Positions 26,173 to 34,435 of a stretch of 64,000 bases of DNA are shown here, in pieces. Position numbers and translations under genes: made by a program. Within the stretch, counting starts at the first letter, position 1. Each line of letters opens with the position of its first letter. The notes under the pieces were generated by a model, which worked only from the letters and a program-made list of their open reading frames with translations, searched no databases and was not told the DNA's origin. Source of the stretch: Desulfolutivibrio sulfoxidireducens (GTDB taxonomy: Bacteria; Desulfobacterota; Desulfovibrionia; Desulfovibrionales; Desulfovibrionaceae); the NCBI RefSeq assembly GCF_013376475.1, contig NZ_CP045508.1, forward strand, positions 4,066,001-4,130,000, given 5' to 3'.

Positions 26173-26198
26173 CATTCTTCTCTTCCCTCTTCTCCGTC

Positions 26199-27464
26199 CT
26201 ATCCCGCGAAGGACCGGGCGGCGGCGAGGGTTTTGTCCAGATCGGCGTCGGTATGGGCGAACGAAGTGAAGGCGCATTCGAAGCCCGAGGGGGCCAGGTT
26301 TACGCCGTGCGCGCGCATGTGGCCGTAGAAGCGGGCGTACAGGGCGCTGTCGGAGGTCTTGGCCGAGGCGAAGTCGGTCACGGGCTGGTCGGTGAAAAAG
26401 AGGGTGAGGATGGAGGCGATGTGGTTGAGGGTGACCGGAAGGCCCTTGGCCCGAAGGATGTCGGCCAGGGCGATGGCGAAGGATTGGGTCCGGGCGGCCA
26501 ATCCGGCGTAGTCGGCCTTGGAAAGGGCCAGAAGCGTGGCCAGTCCGGCGGCCATGGCCACGGGATTTCCGGACAGGGTGCCGGCCTGATAGATGTCGCC
26601 CTCGGGGCTTATGCGCTGCATGAACCGGCGTTTGCCGCCGTAGGCCCCGACCGGGAAGCCGCCGCCGATGATCTTGCCCAGGCAGGTCAGGTCCGGATCA
26701 ATGCCGAACACGGACTGGGCCCCGCCGTAGGCCACGCGGAAGCCGGTGATGACCTCGTCGAAGATGAGCAGCGCGCCGTGTTTCGCGGTCAGGTCGCGCA
26801 GGCCCTCAAGGAATCCGGGGGCGGGGAGCACGAGCCCCATGTTGCCGGCCACGGGTTCGACGATGACCGCGGCGATGTCGCCCGAGGCCTCGAACAGGGC
26901 GGCCACGGCGTCGAGGTCGTTGTAGGGGGCGGTCAGGGTGTGGCGCACGGTGTCCTCGGGCACGCCCGGGGTGCCGGGGATCCCGAAGGTGGCCACGCCG
27001 GAGCCGGCGGCGGCCAGGAAGGCGTCGCCGTGGCCATGGTAGCAGCCCTCGAACTTGACCACCGCGCTTTTGCCGGTGACGCCCCGGGCCAGACGCAGGG
27101 CGCTCATGGTGGCCTCGGTGCCGGAATTGACCATGCGCACCATCTCGATGCCGGGCACGGCCGCGACCACGGCCTCGGCCATGGCCACCTCGGCCGGGCA
27201 GGGCGCGCCGTAGCTGGCGCCTTTGAGCATGGCCGTCCGGGCGGTCTCGGTGACCCCGGGGTGGGCGTGGCCAAGGAGCATGGGTCCCCAGGACATGACG
27301 AAATCCACGAGTTCGTCGCCGTCGACGGTGAAGAGCTTTGAGCCGGCGGCCCGGGCGATGAACAGGGGATCGCGGCCCACGCTTTTGCAGGCCCGCACGG
27401 GGCTGTTGACCCCGCCGGGGATGAGGGTTCTGGCCTTGGCGAAAAGTTCGGCGGAGGTGGGCAT
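26199..27464 (-). CDS. hemL: Glutamate-1-semialdehyde 2,1-aminomutase
   Basis: A 421-residue PLP enzyme that turns glutamate-1-semialdehyde into 5-aminolevulinate, the start of tetrapyrrole synthesis. It has [44 protein letters not shown], the [11 protein letters not shown] segment and the PLP-binding Lys264 in [21 protein letters not shown] precedes the ATG at 27464. Upstream on the same strand are a VOC protein and the siroheme decarboxylase AhbB, so this may be a heme-pathway operon. Confidence 0.96.
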   Translation of the reverse strand: MPTSAELFAKARTLIPGGVNSPVRACKSVGRDPLFIARAAGSKLFTVDGDELVDFVMSWGPMLLGHAHPGVTETARTAMLKGASYGAPCPAEVAMAEAVVAAVPGIEMVRMVNSGTEATMSALRLARGVTGKSAVVKFEGCYHGHGDAFLAAAGSGVATFGIPGTPGVPEDTVRHTLTAPYNDLDAVAALFEASGDIAAVIVEPVAGNMGLVLPAPGFLEGLRDLTAKHGALLIFDEVITGFRVAYGGAQSVFGIDPDLTCLGKIIGGGFPVGAYGGKRRFMQRISPEGDIYQAGTLSGNPVAMAAGLATLLALSKADYAGLAARTQSFAIALADILRAKGLPVTLNHIASILTLFFTDQPVTDFASAKTSDSALYARFYGHMRAHGVNLAPSGFECAFTSFAHTDADLDKTLAAARSFAG

Positions 27465-27517
27465 GGGTGTCTCCGAAAAGGGTTGACGGGTTTGGCGCGG
27501 AGCGAAACAGGGCGGGC

Positions 27518-27943
27518 TCAGGCGGCCTTCTGGGCGAAGACCAGGATGTAGCCGTTGATATCCTTGAAGTAAAATTCGCGCATGCCGTAGAAGGTGACGT
27601 GGGGCCTTTTGAGGAAGACGGTGTCCTCGTCGTCCAGGGCGGCGAAGCGGGCCTCCAGGTCGTCGCATTCGATGTACAGGGTGAACGCACCACCGACCTT
27701 GACGTTCTCCAGTGAGGGCAGTTCGGCGGCCAGGCTTTTTTTGGACTGGAACATGATGTGTACGGCCCCGGAGGTGACCATGGCGTAGCACAGGGGTTCG
27801 GGCGCGGGCCAGGCGAACACGGGTTTTTGGCCCTCGTCGGTGACGCCCATGGCGAAGTCGAAGCCAAGCACGCGGGTGTAGTAGTCCACAGTGCGGCCCA
27901 CGTCGTGGACCATGAGGTTGGGGGCCAGGGAGGTAAGCGGCAT
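27518..27943 (-). CDS. Glyoxalase/VOC-superfamily protein
   Basis: A 141-residue protein with two beta-alpha-beta-beta-beta modules typical of the vicinal-oxygen-chelate fold ([21 protein letters not shown] in the first, [15 protein letters not shown] and [15 protein letters not shown] in the second). Members include glyoxalase I, dioxygenases and drug-binding proteins; the substrate is not evident. It sits between ahbB and hemL on the same strand, with gaps of 21 and 53 bases, so it is probably co-transcribed with heme genes. A direct part in heme synthesis has no support beyond this position. Confidence 0.8.
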   Translation of the reverse strand: MPLTSLAPNLMVHDVGRTVDYYTRVLGFDFAMGVTDEGQKPVFAWPAPEPLCYAMVTSGAVHIMFQSKKSLAAELPSLENVKVGGAFTLYIECDDLEARFAALDDEDTVFLKRPHVTFYGMREFYFKDINGYILVFAQKAA

Positions 27944-27964
27944 GGGAGTGATCCTTCGAAATGG

Positions 27965-28456
27965 TTAAAAATATTCCATCGACGTCTTCTTGAGTTCCTT
28001 GCGGCTCAAAAGCATGACGAAATCGTCCAGGCCCGACTCCCGGACCAGTTCGGCCACGATGCGCCGGCACTCCTCAGGACTGCCCGCGTGGACCATGGTG
28101 TACAGGTTGTACGGCCAGTCCAGGCAGTTGATCCGGTGGTAGCAGTGGCTGATCTCCCGGCGCGAGGCCATGTACTCCCCCACCCGGGCCATGTCGTCGT
28201 CGTCCACGTACCAGGCCACCATGGCGTTGGCCCCGTAGCCGGCCTTCTGATGCCGCAGCGTGGCCCCGAAACGCCGTATGGCCCCGCTGTCCTTCAGGCG
28301 CGCCAGAAGCGCCAGCACCTCGGCCTCGGTCGTTCCGGCGGCCTCGGCCATGTCCGCATACGGCGTGGCCGAATCCGGAAGATCGGCCTGAGCGATACGC
28401 AATATCCGCCGCTCGGCCTCGGTGAATTCCGGTTTTTTCCCCTTTCGCGCGCTCAT
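27965..28456 (-). CDS. ahbB: Siroheme decarboxylase subunit (AhbB-like)
   Basis: A 163-residue Lrp/AsnC-like protein with an N-terminal winged-helix part ([30 protein letters not shown]) and a C-terminal domain with [24 protein letters not shown], characteristic of the AhbA/AhbB/NirDLGH enzymes. In sulfate reducers AhbAB removes two carboxyl groups from siroheme to give 12,18-didecarboxysiroheme on the way to heme. The ATG at 28456 has AAGGGG upstream; the GTG nine bases earlier is an alternative. The AhbA partner is not in the window. Next to hemL, which supports a heme role over a regulator. Confidence 0.85.
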   Translation of the reverse strand: MSARKGKKPEFTEAERRILRIAQADLPDSATPYADMAEAAGTTEAEVLALLARLKDSGAIRRFGATLRHQKAGYGANAMVAWYVDDDDMARVGEYMASRREISHCYHRINCLDWPYNLYTMVHAGSPEECRRIVAELVRESGLDDFVMLLSRKELKKTSMEYF

Positions 28457-28636
28457 GCCGATCACCCCTTTGGCCGGTCATCAAAGGCTTTGTCCTTATC
28501 CGCTTCATGTGCTAGATGCAACCGGACCCGCCTCGCCCCAAAACGCCCCGCGACATCCCCGCGGACACGCGGGCACGGCGGCGTTCCCGGGAAATCCCAG
28601 CCATGGGCCTTTCCCGGGCATCATCCGGAGGACTTC

Positions 28637-29629
28637 ATGAAGATCGCGGTCATCGGCGGAGGAAGCTGGGGCACCACCCTGGCCGACATGCTGGCCAAAA
28701 AAGGCCTCACCGCGCGGCTTTGGGTCCGCGAACAGGCGGTGATGAACGAGATCCGCACCCGCCACGAAAACACCTGGTACCTGCCCGGACGCACGCTGGC
28801 GCCAAACCTCGACGTCAGCACCGACCCGGCGCACATCGCCGACGGCGTCAAACACTTCCTGTTCGCCGTGCCCTGCCAGTTCATCCGCCACGCCTACACC
28901 CGGTTTTTCAAATACCTGCCCAGGAACCCGGCCATCATCTGCGCCAGCAAGGGCATCGAGCTGGACACCCTCATGCCCATGTCCGACGTCTGCGAGGACG
29001 TGCTCGGGCCGCTCAAACCCCGCTTCGCCATGCTCTCGGGGCCGTCCTTCGCCTTTGAGGTCATCCGCGAGATCCCGACTGCCGTCACCCTTGGTTGCGC
29101 CCACAAAAAAACCGGCAAGGATGTCCAGCAGGCCCTGTCCACGCCCTATTTCCGGGTCTACACCAACCCCGACGTGCGTGGCGTGGAACTGGGAGGGGCC
29201 ATCAAAAACATCATCGCCATCGCCTCGGGCGTGGCCGACGGTCTGGGCTTCGGCGGCAACGCCCGGGCCGCCCTGATCACCCGGGGCCTCAAGGAAATGA
29301 GCCGGCTGGGCCAGGCCATGGGCGCGGACACGGCGACCTTCATGGGCCTGTCGGGCCTGGGCGACCTGGTGCTCACCTGCACCGGGGACTTAAGCCGCAA
29401 CCGGCAGGTGGGCATGCGCCTGGCCAAGGGGCAAAAGCTCCTCGACATCCTGGGCGAGATGAAAATGGTGGCCGAGGGCGTCAAAACCACCGAGGCGGTC
29501 TATGCCCTGGGCGAAAAGCTCAAGGTGGAACTGCCCATCACCGAACAGGTCCAGGCCATCCTCTACCGCGACCAGGACCCGGCCCAGGCCGTGCATACCC
29601 TCATGACCCGGACCCTCAAGGACGAATGA
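28637..29629 (+). CDS. gpsA: NAD(P)-dependent glycerol-3-phosphate dehydrogenase
   Basis: A 330-residue cytosolic enzyme reducing dihydroxyacetone phosphate to sn-glycerol-3-phosphate for membrane lipids. It has the Rossmann motif AVIGGGSWGTTLA, CASKGIELDT, SGPSFAFEV, the catalytic-Lys region GGAIKNIIAIASGVADGLGFGGN, and LSGLGDLVLTCTG. GGAGG precedes the ATG at 28637. It is divergent from ahbB; the 180-base gap must hold both promoters. Confidence 0.96.
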   Translation: MKIAVIGGGSWGTTLADMLAKKGLTARLWVREQAVMNEIRTRHENTWYLPGRTLAPNLDVSTDPAHIADGVKHFLFAVPCQFIRHAYTRFFKYLPRNPAIICASKGIELDTLMPMSDVCEDVLGPLKPRFAMLSGPSFAFEVIREIPTAVTLGCAHKKTGKDVQQALSTPYFRVYTNPDVRGVELGGAIKNIIAIASGVADGLGFGGNARAALITRGLKEMSRLGQAMGADTATFMGLSGLGDLVLTCTGDLSRNRQVGMRLAKGQKLLDILGEMKMVAEGVKTTEAVYALGEKLKVELPITEQVQAILYRDQDPAQAVHTLMTRTLKDE

Positions 29630-29753
29630 CGTTCCGGGAGCCGCTCCATGCGCATGCCGGACGTGGTCCGTCCCCTTGACGAGGCGGCCATCATGGCTAT
29701 TTTTCGAGACGACGCAGGCCCCGTCCGCGAGGTTTGCCGAAAAGGAGATGGAT

Positions 29754-29993
29754 ATGTCCGATGAACGGTTTTGCCCGCATTGCGGAAAACGGCTCGAATC
29801 GTGGGTCGGCCCTCCCGAATCCGGATGGGGGGAGCTTTTGGTGTGCAACAACAATGACTGCGTCTATTACACGGGGTCGCAGGCCGACATCCGGCACAAG
29901 GACGAGGACAACCACCTTGGCTGCCGGTACGCCGAAAATCCCGACAACGGCTACAAGCCCTTCGCCATCCTGGCCTGGCTGCCGAATGTGTGA
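29754..29993 (+). CDS. Small zinc-ribbon protein
   Basis: A 79-residue soluble protein starting with a Cys pair, FCPHCGKRLESW, and a second pair about 20 residues on, LLVCNNNDCVYY, which together form a four-Cys zinc ribbon. The rest, ending GYKPFAILAWLPNV, is unlike any enzyme I know. The ATG at 29754 is chosen because AAGGAG lies at good spacing; an ATG two codons earlier is too close to it. It follows gpsA by 124 bases and ends at a clear terminator. Function unknown. Confidence 0.8.
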   Translation: MSDERFCPHCGKRLESWVGPPESGWGELLVCNNNDCVYYTGSQADIRHKDEDNHLGCRYAENPDNGYKPFAILAWLPNV

Positions 29994-30021
29994 GCCTCCG
30001 GGGGGACCTGGAGACGAAAAA

Positions 30022-30051
30022 AACCGGTTCCCGAGGGAGCCGGTTTTTTTT
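30022..30051 (+). terminator. Intrinsic terminator after the zinc-ribbon gene
   Basis: AACCGGTTCCC and GGGAGCCGGTT form an 11-base stem (with one G-T pair) followed by eight T residues. A matching A-run upstream makes it potentially bidirectional. Confidence 0.8.
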
Positions 30052-30138
30052 CGTCCTTCGCCCTGCCGCGCTACCGCTTCAAAGAGTTCTTTTATTCCAA
30101 TGAGTTATCACAAATTCGGCAAAGCTCGCCGGATTGCC

Positions 30139-30195
30139 TTGAAGCCCTCTCCCCGCAGTGGTATCGTGTTTTTTGAACGTCCGCGGGCGGACGTT
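30139..30195 (+). promoter_or_regulatory. Candidate promoter and leader hairpin of the STAS gene
   Basis: TTGAAG (30139-30144), 17 bases, TATCGT (30162-30167), then a 9-base-arm hairpin (AACGTCCGC/GCGGACGTT, 30176-30195) in the expected leader. The start codon follows 73 bases later. Confidence 0.4.
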
Positions 30196-30268
30196 TGCCG
30201 CAATGGGGAGGGGAGGACCCAAAGCGGCGGCTTTCAAGGCAACCTCGCTCTCGCCTTCAAGAAAAGCA

Positions 30269-30622
30269 ATGAACCATATCGACATCACGCGTCGCGGGCA
30301 GTGTCTGTGCGCCCGCTTGGCCGGGGACTTCGCCGATAACGCGGCCCGGGACATCGACGCCGCCCTGTTGGGCGTCGCCGAGGCTCCGACGCTGGTCCTG
30401 GATTTATCGGACGCCGCAAGCCTTGGCGGGGCGGGCATCGCCTACCTGATCCGGTTGCAGACCCGGCTTTCCACCCGGGGCGGCACGCTTTTCCTGCACG
30501 CCTTGTCCGATGCCGTGGCCCAGGAACTGGCCATCCGCGATCTGACGGATTTTTTCCGGGTGGTGGAGGAATGGGACGAGGACATGGGCGAGGAAATGCT
30601 CCCGCTGCTCGCGGTCCGCTGA
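30269..30622 (+). CDS. STAS-domain protein
   Basis: A 117-residue protein made of one STAS domain (anti-sigma-factor-antagonist fold). The core strand LVLDLSDAASLGGAGIAYLIRLQ carries the Ser that is phosphorylated in SpoIIAA-type proteins, followed by TLFLHALSDAVAQELAI. Such proteins switch partners by phosphorylation, but no anti-sigma kinase or PP2C phosphatase is adjacent. The start at 30269 has only a weak ribosome site; a longer frame upstream is unlike coding sequence. Confidence 0.75.
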   Translation: MNHIDITRRGQCLCARLAGDFADNAARDIDAALLGVAEAPTLVLDLSDAASLGGAGIAYLIRLQTRLSTRGGTLFLHALSDAVAQELAIRDLTDFFRVVEEWDEDMGEEMLPLLAVR

Positions 30623-30732
30623 CCACCCGCCCGAATATGGCCTTTTGCCCGGGAAGGCCCCCACCCCGAAAAAGGCTTCTCCCGGATACCGCGCCCCACC
30701 GGCAAGCCGAAACAGGGGTGAAACCCGCCCCG

Positions 30733-31845
30733 TCAGCCCCTGGCCGTCGGCGAGGACATGACGATATCGCCGTCGACGTAGCGAAAAAGCACGTCCCTGG
30801 CCCCGTCCGGGGCATCCAGCGACGTCTCGCCGATGCCGATCTCCACATTGGCCCCGACCACGCCCGGCACGATGACCCGGCAAACCGAAAAATCCTCGCC
30901 GCCATGGCGGTTGAGCCACAACCTGTGGCGCAGGATATGATACGCGGCCAGCTTTTTTTCCATTTCCTCGAGTTCCGCCGCCGCCTCGCTCCCCAAACGG
31001 CCTCCGGGGCCTCCCTCCCGGCGTAGCGACAGCACCCGTTCGGTGACCCGCTGGATCTTTCGCCGCAGGGAACGGTCCTTGGAGATCAACTCCGGGTCGT
31101 ACCCCAAAAGAAGCCTGGTCTGGGTGCGAAGGCCTCCGCCAAGCGCCTCGCCCACGTAGACCGCCCCCGCGCAGGTGGCCGTGCCGCCCACCAGCCGTTC
31201 CTTCACCGCCAGCTTCCCGCCCACGTAGAGGTGGCACAGCATGCTTGAGCCGTCCACGAGCAGATTTTTCCCGGCGTGCAGTTCCGCGTTCTCGCAAAAC
31301 CGCGTCCGCAGGTTCGCGCCGGCCCGGATGACCGCGTTGTCCGAGCCCTTGATCCCGGCCTCGGCCGAAACCGATCCCGAGGCCCGGATCCTGGCCCCCT
31401 CCACCAGTCCCTTGACCGTCACGTTGCGGCCCACCACCTCGAATCCGGCCCGGATGCCCCCCTCCACCACCACGTCGCCCACGAACACGATGTTGCCGGT
31501 GTGGAATCCCACGTCCCCGGGCACCACCAGATTGCGCCGAACCATGATCCGGCCACTGTCGAAGGCCACGTAGCCGTTGACCGAGGCCACCAGCCGGTCC
31601 GGGTTCCCCGGGTCCGGCGTGCAGCCCAGGCCGTAGGGGAAAACCTTCTCGGTGAAAAAGGCCCTTCGGTCGGCGCCGGCCGGGGCTCGATCCGCCGGGA
31701 GCCACTCGGCCAGCACCTCCCCGGCCAGAACATTCTGCACGTACCCCAGATCGTAAAGATCCACAGTGCCGTCCTGCCGGCGTCTGGGCGTGAGCGTGCG
31801 ACGGTCGAAAGCGGGATCGAAATGAAACTTGAGATAGTGCCGCAT
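30733..31845 (-). CDS. FapA-family (DUF342) protein
   Basis: A 371-residue protein with the Gly/Val-rich beta-solenoid typical of FapA/DUF342 (NIVFVGDVVVEGGIRAGFEVVGRNVTVKGLVEGARI and following turns), then a helical part (ELEEMEKKLAAYHILRHRL) and a C-terminal strand region. FapA proteins are widespread and associated with flagella or the cell envelope, but their biochemical role is unsettled. No signal peptide. The ATG at 31845 (MRHYLKFHFDPAFD) fits the start of the conserved N-terminus, although no clear ribosome site is visible. Confidence 0.75.
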   Translation of the reverse strand: MRHYLKFHFDPAFDRRTLTPRRRQDGTVDLYDLGYVQNVLAGEVLAEWLPADRAPAGADRRAFFTEKVFPYGLGCTPDPGNPDRLVASVNGYVAFDSGRIMVRRNLVVPGDVGFHTGNIVFVGDVVVEGGIRAGFEVVGRNVTVKGLVEGARIRASGSVSAEAGIKGSDNAVIRAGANLRTRFCENAELHAGKNLLVDGSSMLCHLYVGGKLAVKERLVGGTATCAGAVYVGEALGGGLRTQTRLLLGYDPELISKDRSLRRKIQRVTERVLSLRREGGPGGRLGSEAAAELEEMEKKLAAYHILRHRLWLNRHGGEDFSVCRVIVPGVVGANVEIGIGETSLDAPDGARDVLFRYVDGDIVMSSPTARG

Positions 31846-32069
31846 AAAAGACCGCGCTTGTACGTCTGTTTCGGGGCCATGTTGTCCGGGTGCCCGCAAG
31901 CCGCCCGCCGGCTCGCCAACTGGCTTTGATTCCGGCTTAATTCATCTCTATCCGGACCCGGACAATTGCACAAGATGTAAGCCGTACGCGCCCCCTTATC
32001 GCCGGATCGTCCACCACCGGAACCCGTTGACGGGTATGGTCGAATACCGTACGTTCCGGGCTCATTTTC

Positions 32070-32085
32070 AAGTCCGACCGGACTT
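32070..32085. promoter_or_regulatory. Operator-like palindrome before the acyl-CoA dehydrogenase
   Basis: AAGTCCG-AC-CGGACTT is a perfect 16-base inverted repeat 32 bases before the start codon. A weak TTGACG/TACGTT pair lies just upstream (32027-32055). This fits a repressor site for the ACAD-ETF genes, but no cognate regulator is adjacent. Confidence 0.4.
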
Positions 32086-32117
32086 CGCGTCACCTCAAAT
32101 ATCGGGAACTTCAGAGC

Positions 32118-34175
32118 ATGGAAACCTTACGCACCCTGCCGGGCGACGATGTCCGGCAAATCATGTGGCGCTACGCCGACCGCTTCGACCTCCAGATGGC
32201 CGTCCAGTCCTCCCGCGCCGTGGCCCGGGGCCTGGTGGCCAGGATCGTGGCCGAAGGCGCCCGCCACACCCACGAATGGACCCCACAAAAAGCCAAGCTG
32301 CTTCAGGCCTTCGACGAATCCGGCATCACCGCCGTGTTCCTCGACCCCCACCAGGGCGGCTATATCGAGGGACCAAAGAACATGGGGCTGGCCCTGGTGG
32401 CCTTCGAACTCTCCTGGGTCGACGCCGGCTCGGCCACCTGCTCTCTGGCCGGAAACCTGGCCCTGTCCCCCATTCACGAGCGCGGCACCCCTGAGCAGCG
32501 CGACCACTACATGAGCCTGTGCGCCCCGGCCCAGCCCGGCGAGGACCGCAAACCCTGGCGCGGGGCCTTCGCCCTGACCGAACCCCTGCCCTACGTGGGC
32601 GTGGACACCGGTGTTCTGTGCGGCCGGGTGCGCGTGGCCTCCTGGGAAGAGGGACAGGAACCCATGCTCGCGGTCGAAAAACGCGGCCGGTTCATCACCG
32701 GCATGGACTTCGCCAATTTCGTCACCGCCGCCGTGGAAACCGGCGACCCGCGCATCAAGACCTCGTGCATGGTCATTCTGGAGGAGTCCGACCCCGGTAT
32801 CTTCGACCGCGGCGCGCCCACCCTCAAGATGGTCCACCAGCTTTCCTCCACCCGCGACCCGGTCCTGTCCCTGACCGTCCCGGCCAGCAGGATCATCGGC
32901 GGCTATACCATAAAAGACGGGGTCATCGTCCCCAACTACACCCACGGCGAGATCATCGCCGCCGTGTTCCATCGCACCCGGGTCACCGTGGCGCTTATGA
33001 CCACGGCCAAACTCCTCTCGGCCGTCGAACCGGTCATCCGCTACCAGCGCGCCCGCTTCCGGGGCGGCGACGCCTGCACCGAGGGTTCTCCCAAATACGA
33101 ATTCGGCCTCCAGCAGAAACAGGACGCCGTGCACCGCCTGGCCGACGTGTGGGCCGCCGGCGAGGCCAGCGCCTCGCTCGGATTCGCCACGGCGCGACTC
33201 TTCGATCTCCTCGACCCCACGGAAAAGGCCAAGGAACAGGCCCTGGCCGACATGGGCGTCCAGGGCGTGCGCGCCCAACTCATGGCCGTGCGCAAGGTCC
33301 AACCCAAGGCCCTGGAATACCTCGACCTGCTCTTCTCCCCGGCCGACACCCGCGACGAGGCCCGCCTGGCCGAACTGGCCGCCGACCCCCTGGTGCTCTA
33401 TACCGTGCTCGAGGCCGAGGCCTCGGTCCTGTGTCCGGCCTGCAAGCTGTGGAACACCGGCTACGGCGCGGTCATGATGCGCGAGGCCGTGGCCCTTATG
33501 GGCGGCTACGGCATCACCGAGGACTGCCCGGGCTTTCTCTTCCACAAATGGACCGACTGCCAGCTCGAGGCCACCTACGAGGGTCCCGAGGCCGTGCAGC
33601 GCCGCCAGCTTTCCGCCACCATGGTCAACGAAATCTTCCTGGCCCTGACGCGCCACTACGTCGACGAACTCGAAACCCTGCACGCCGCCCGCCCGGACCT
33701 CGGGGCCGCCAGCCTGGCCGCCGGGTTCAGGCTGTGGCTGTGGACCCTGGACTTCCTGCTGGCCTCGAAGGACGCCGACGGCAACCGCCTGTACCACGGC
33801 AAACGCCAGGGCGTGACCTTCCCCCTGGCCGACGCCCTGTGCTGGCTGGTGGCCACACGCCTGCAAATCCTCGACGTGGTGGAACTGGCCGAAAAGGGAC
33901 CGGAAAACCCCATCCTGGCCGAGGGCCTGGACGGCACCGTGGCCTTCCTCGGCGACCTTTCCCGCATCCACGCCGCCAAGGCCGCCGCCGAGGTTGGCCG
34001 GATCACAAGCCTTCTGGTCAACGGCTTCGCCGCCCCGGACGCCGACACAACGACCTTCGACGCCCTGCGCCTGGCCGTGGACAAATCCCTGGCCGGAACC
34101 GGCCAGGCCAAAGACCGCGCCGCCGACGCCCTGACCAAGGTCATGATCCCGGAGGCGCTCGATTACCCGATGTAG
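32118..34175 (+). CDS. Acyl-CoA dehydrogenase family protein (large form)
   Basis: A 685-residue flavoprotein, longer than the usual 380-residue acyl-CoA dehydrogenases because of extra C-terminal sequence. ACAD features: GAFALTEP (flavin and substrate loop), IKTSCMVILEESDPGIFDRG, AVALMGGYGITEDCPGFLFHKWTDC and the catalytic-region sequence EATYEGPEAVQRRQLS. The last 150 residues are helical (TFPLADALCWLVATRLQ). It would oxidise a CoA ester and pass electrons to ETF. The next genes encode ETF:quinone oxidoreductase and both ETF subunits. The substrate is not evident from sequence; no thiolase or CoA ligase is nearby. Confidence 0.88.
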   Translation: METLRTLPGDDVRQIMWRYADRFDLQMAVQSSRAVARGLVARIVAEGARHTHEWTPQKAKLLQAFDESGITAVFLDPHQGGYIEGPKNMGLALVAFELSWVDAGSATCSLAGNLALSPIHERGTPEQRDHYMSLCAPAQPGEDRKPWRGAFALTEPLPYVGVDTGVLCGRVRVASWEEGQEPMLAVEKRGRFITGMDFANFVTAAVETGDPRIKTSCMVILEESDPGIFDRGAPTLKMVHQLSSTRDPVLSLTVPASRIIGGYTIKDGVIVPNYTHGEIIAAVFHRTRVTVALMTTAKLLSAVEPVIRYQRARFRGGDACTEGSPKYEFGLQQKQDAVHRLADVWAAGEASASLGFATARLFDLLDPTEKAKEQALADMGVQGVRAQLMAVRKVQPKALEYLDLLFSPADTRDEARLAELAADPLVLYTVLEAEASVLCPACKLWNTGYGAVMMREAVALMGGYGITEDCPGFLFHKWTDCQLEATYEGPEAVQRRQLSATMVNEIFLALTRHYVDELETLHAARPDLGAASLAAGFRLWLWTLDFLLASKDADGNRLYHGKRQGVTFPLADALCWLVATRLQILDVVELAEKGPENPILAEGLDGTVAFLGDLSRIHAAKAAAEVGRITSLLVNGFAAPDADTTTFDALRLAVDKSLAGTGQAKDRAADALTKVMIPEALDYPM

Positions 34176-34187
34176 GACGACCGGGGA

Positions 34188-34431
34188 GGGGGCTTCACCC
34201 CCTCCCCGGACCCCACCCCCGCCCGGGGGAAATCATTTCCCCCGGACCCCCTGGCATCCGGGCGTCATCCGCCGAAGCTTCGCTTCGGCGGATGACGCCC
34301 GGAAAGCCAGAATGACCGGAGAACGTGATTGCTCCCGAGCGTGGACGCGAAGCGCGAAAAAGTTTTTTGAAGGGGGGTCCAGGGGGGAAACTTTTTTTCA
34401 AAAAAGTTTCCCCCCTGGCCGCCGGAGGCAA
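34188..34431. repeat. Composite intergenic repeat, copy 2
   Basis: Between the acyl-CoA dehydrogenase and ETF-QO. Order on plus: a GGGGGCTTCACCCCC stem, block A (CGGGGGAAATCATTTCCCCC then GGACCCCCTGG), palindrome P1 (34258-34302, 21-base perfect arms around TTC), a linker with CTCCCGAGCGTGGACGCGAAGCGCG, and a terminal hairpin at 34382-34415. P1 arms differ from those of copies 1, 3 and 4. The ribosome site GGAGG of ETF-QO lies right at its end. Confidence 0.8.
34382..34415. terminator. Long hairpin just before ETF-QO
   Basis: Perfect 16-base arms (GGGGGGAAACTTTTTT and complement) with a 2-base loop, ending 20 bases before the ETF-QO start codon. It could end or attenuate transcription from the acyl-CoA dehydrogenase. 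The same type of hairpin is at 44946-44983. Confidence 0.6.
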
Positions 34432-34435
34432 TACC

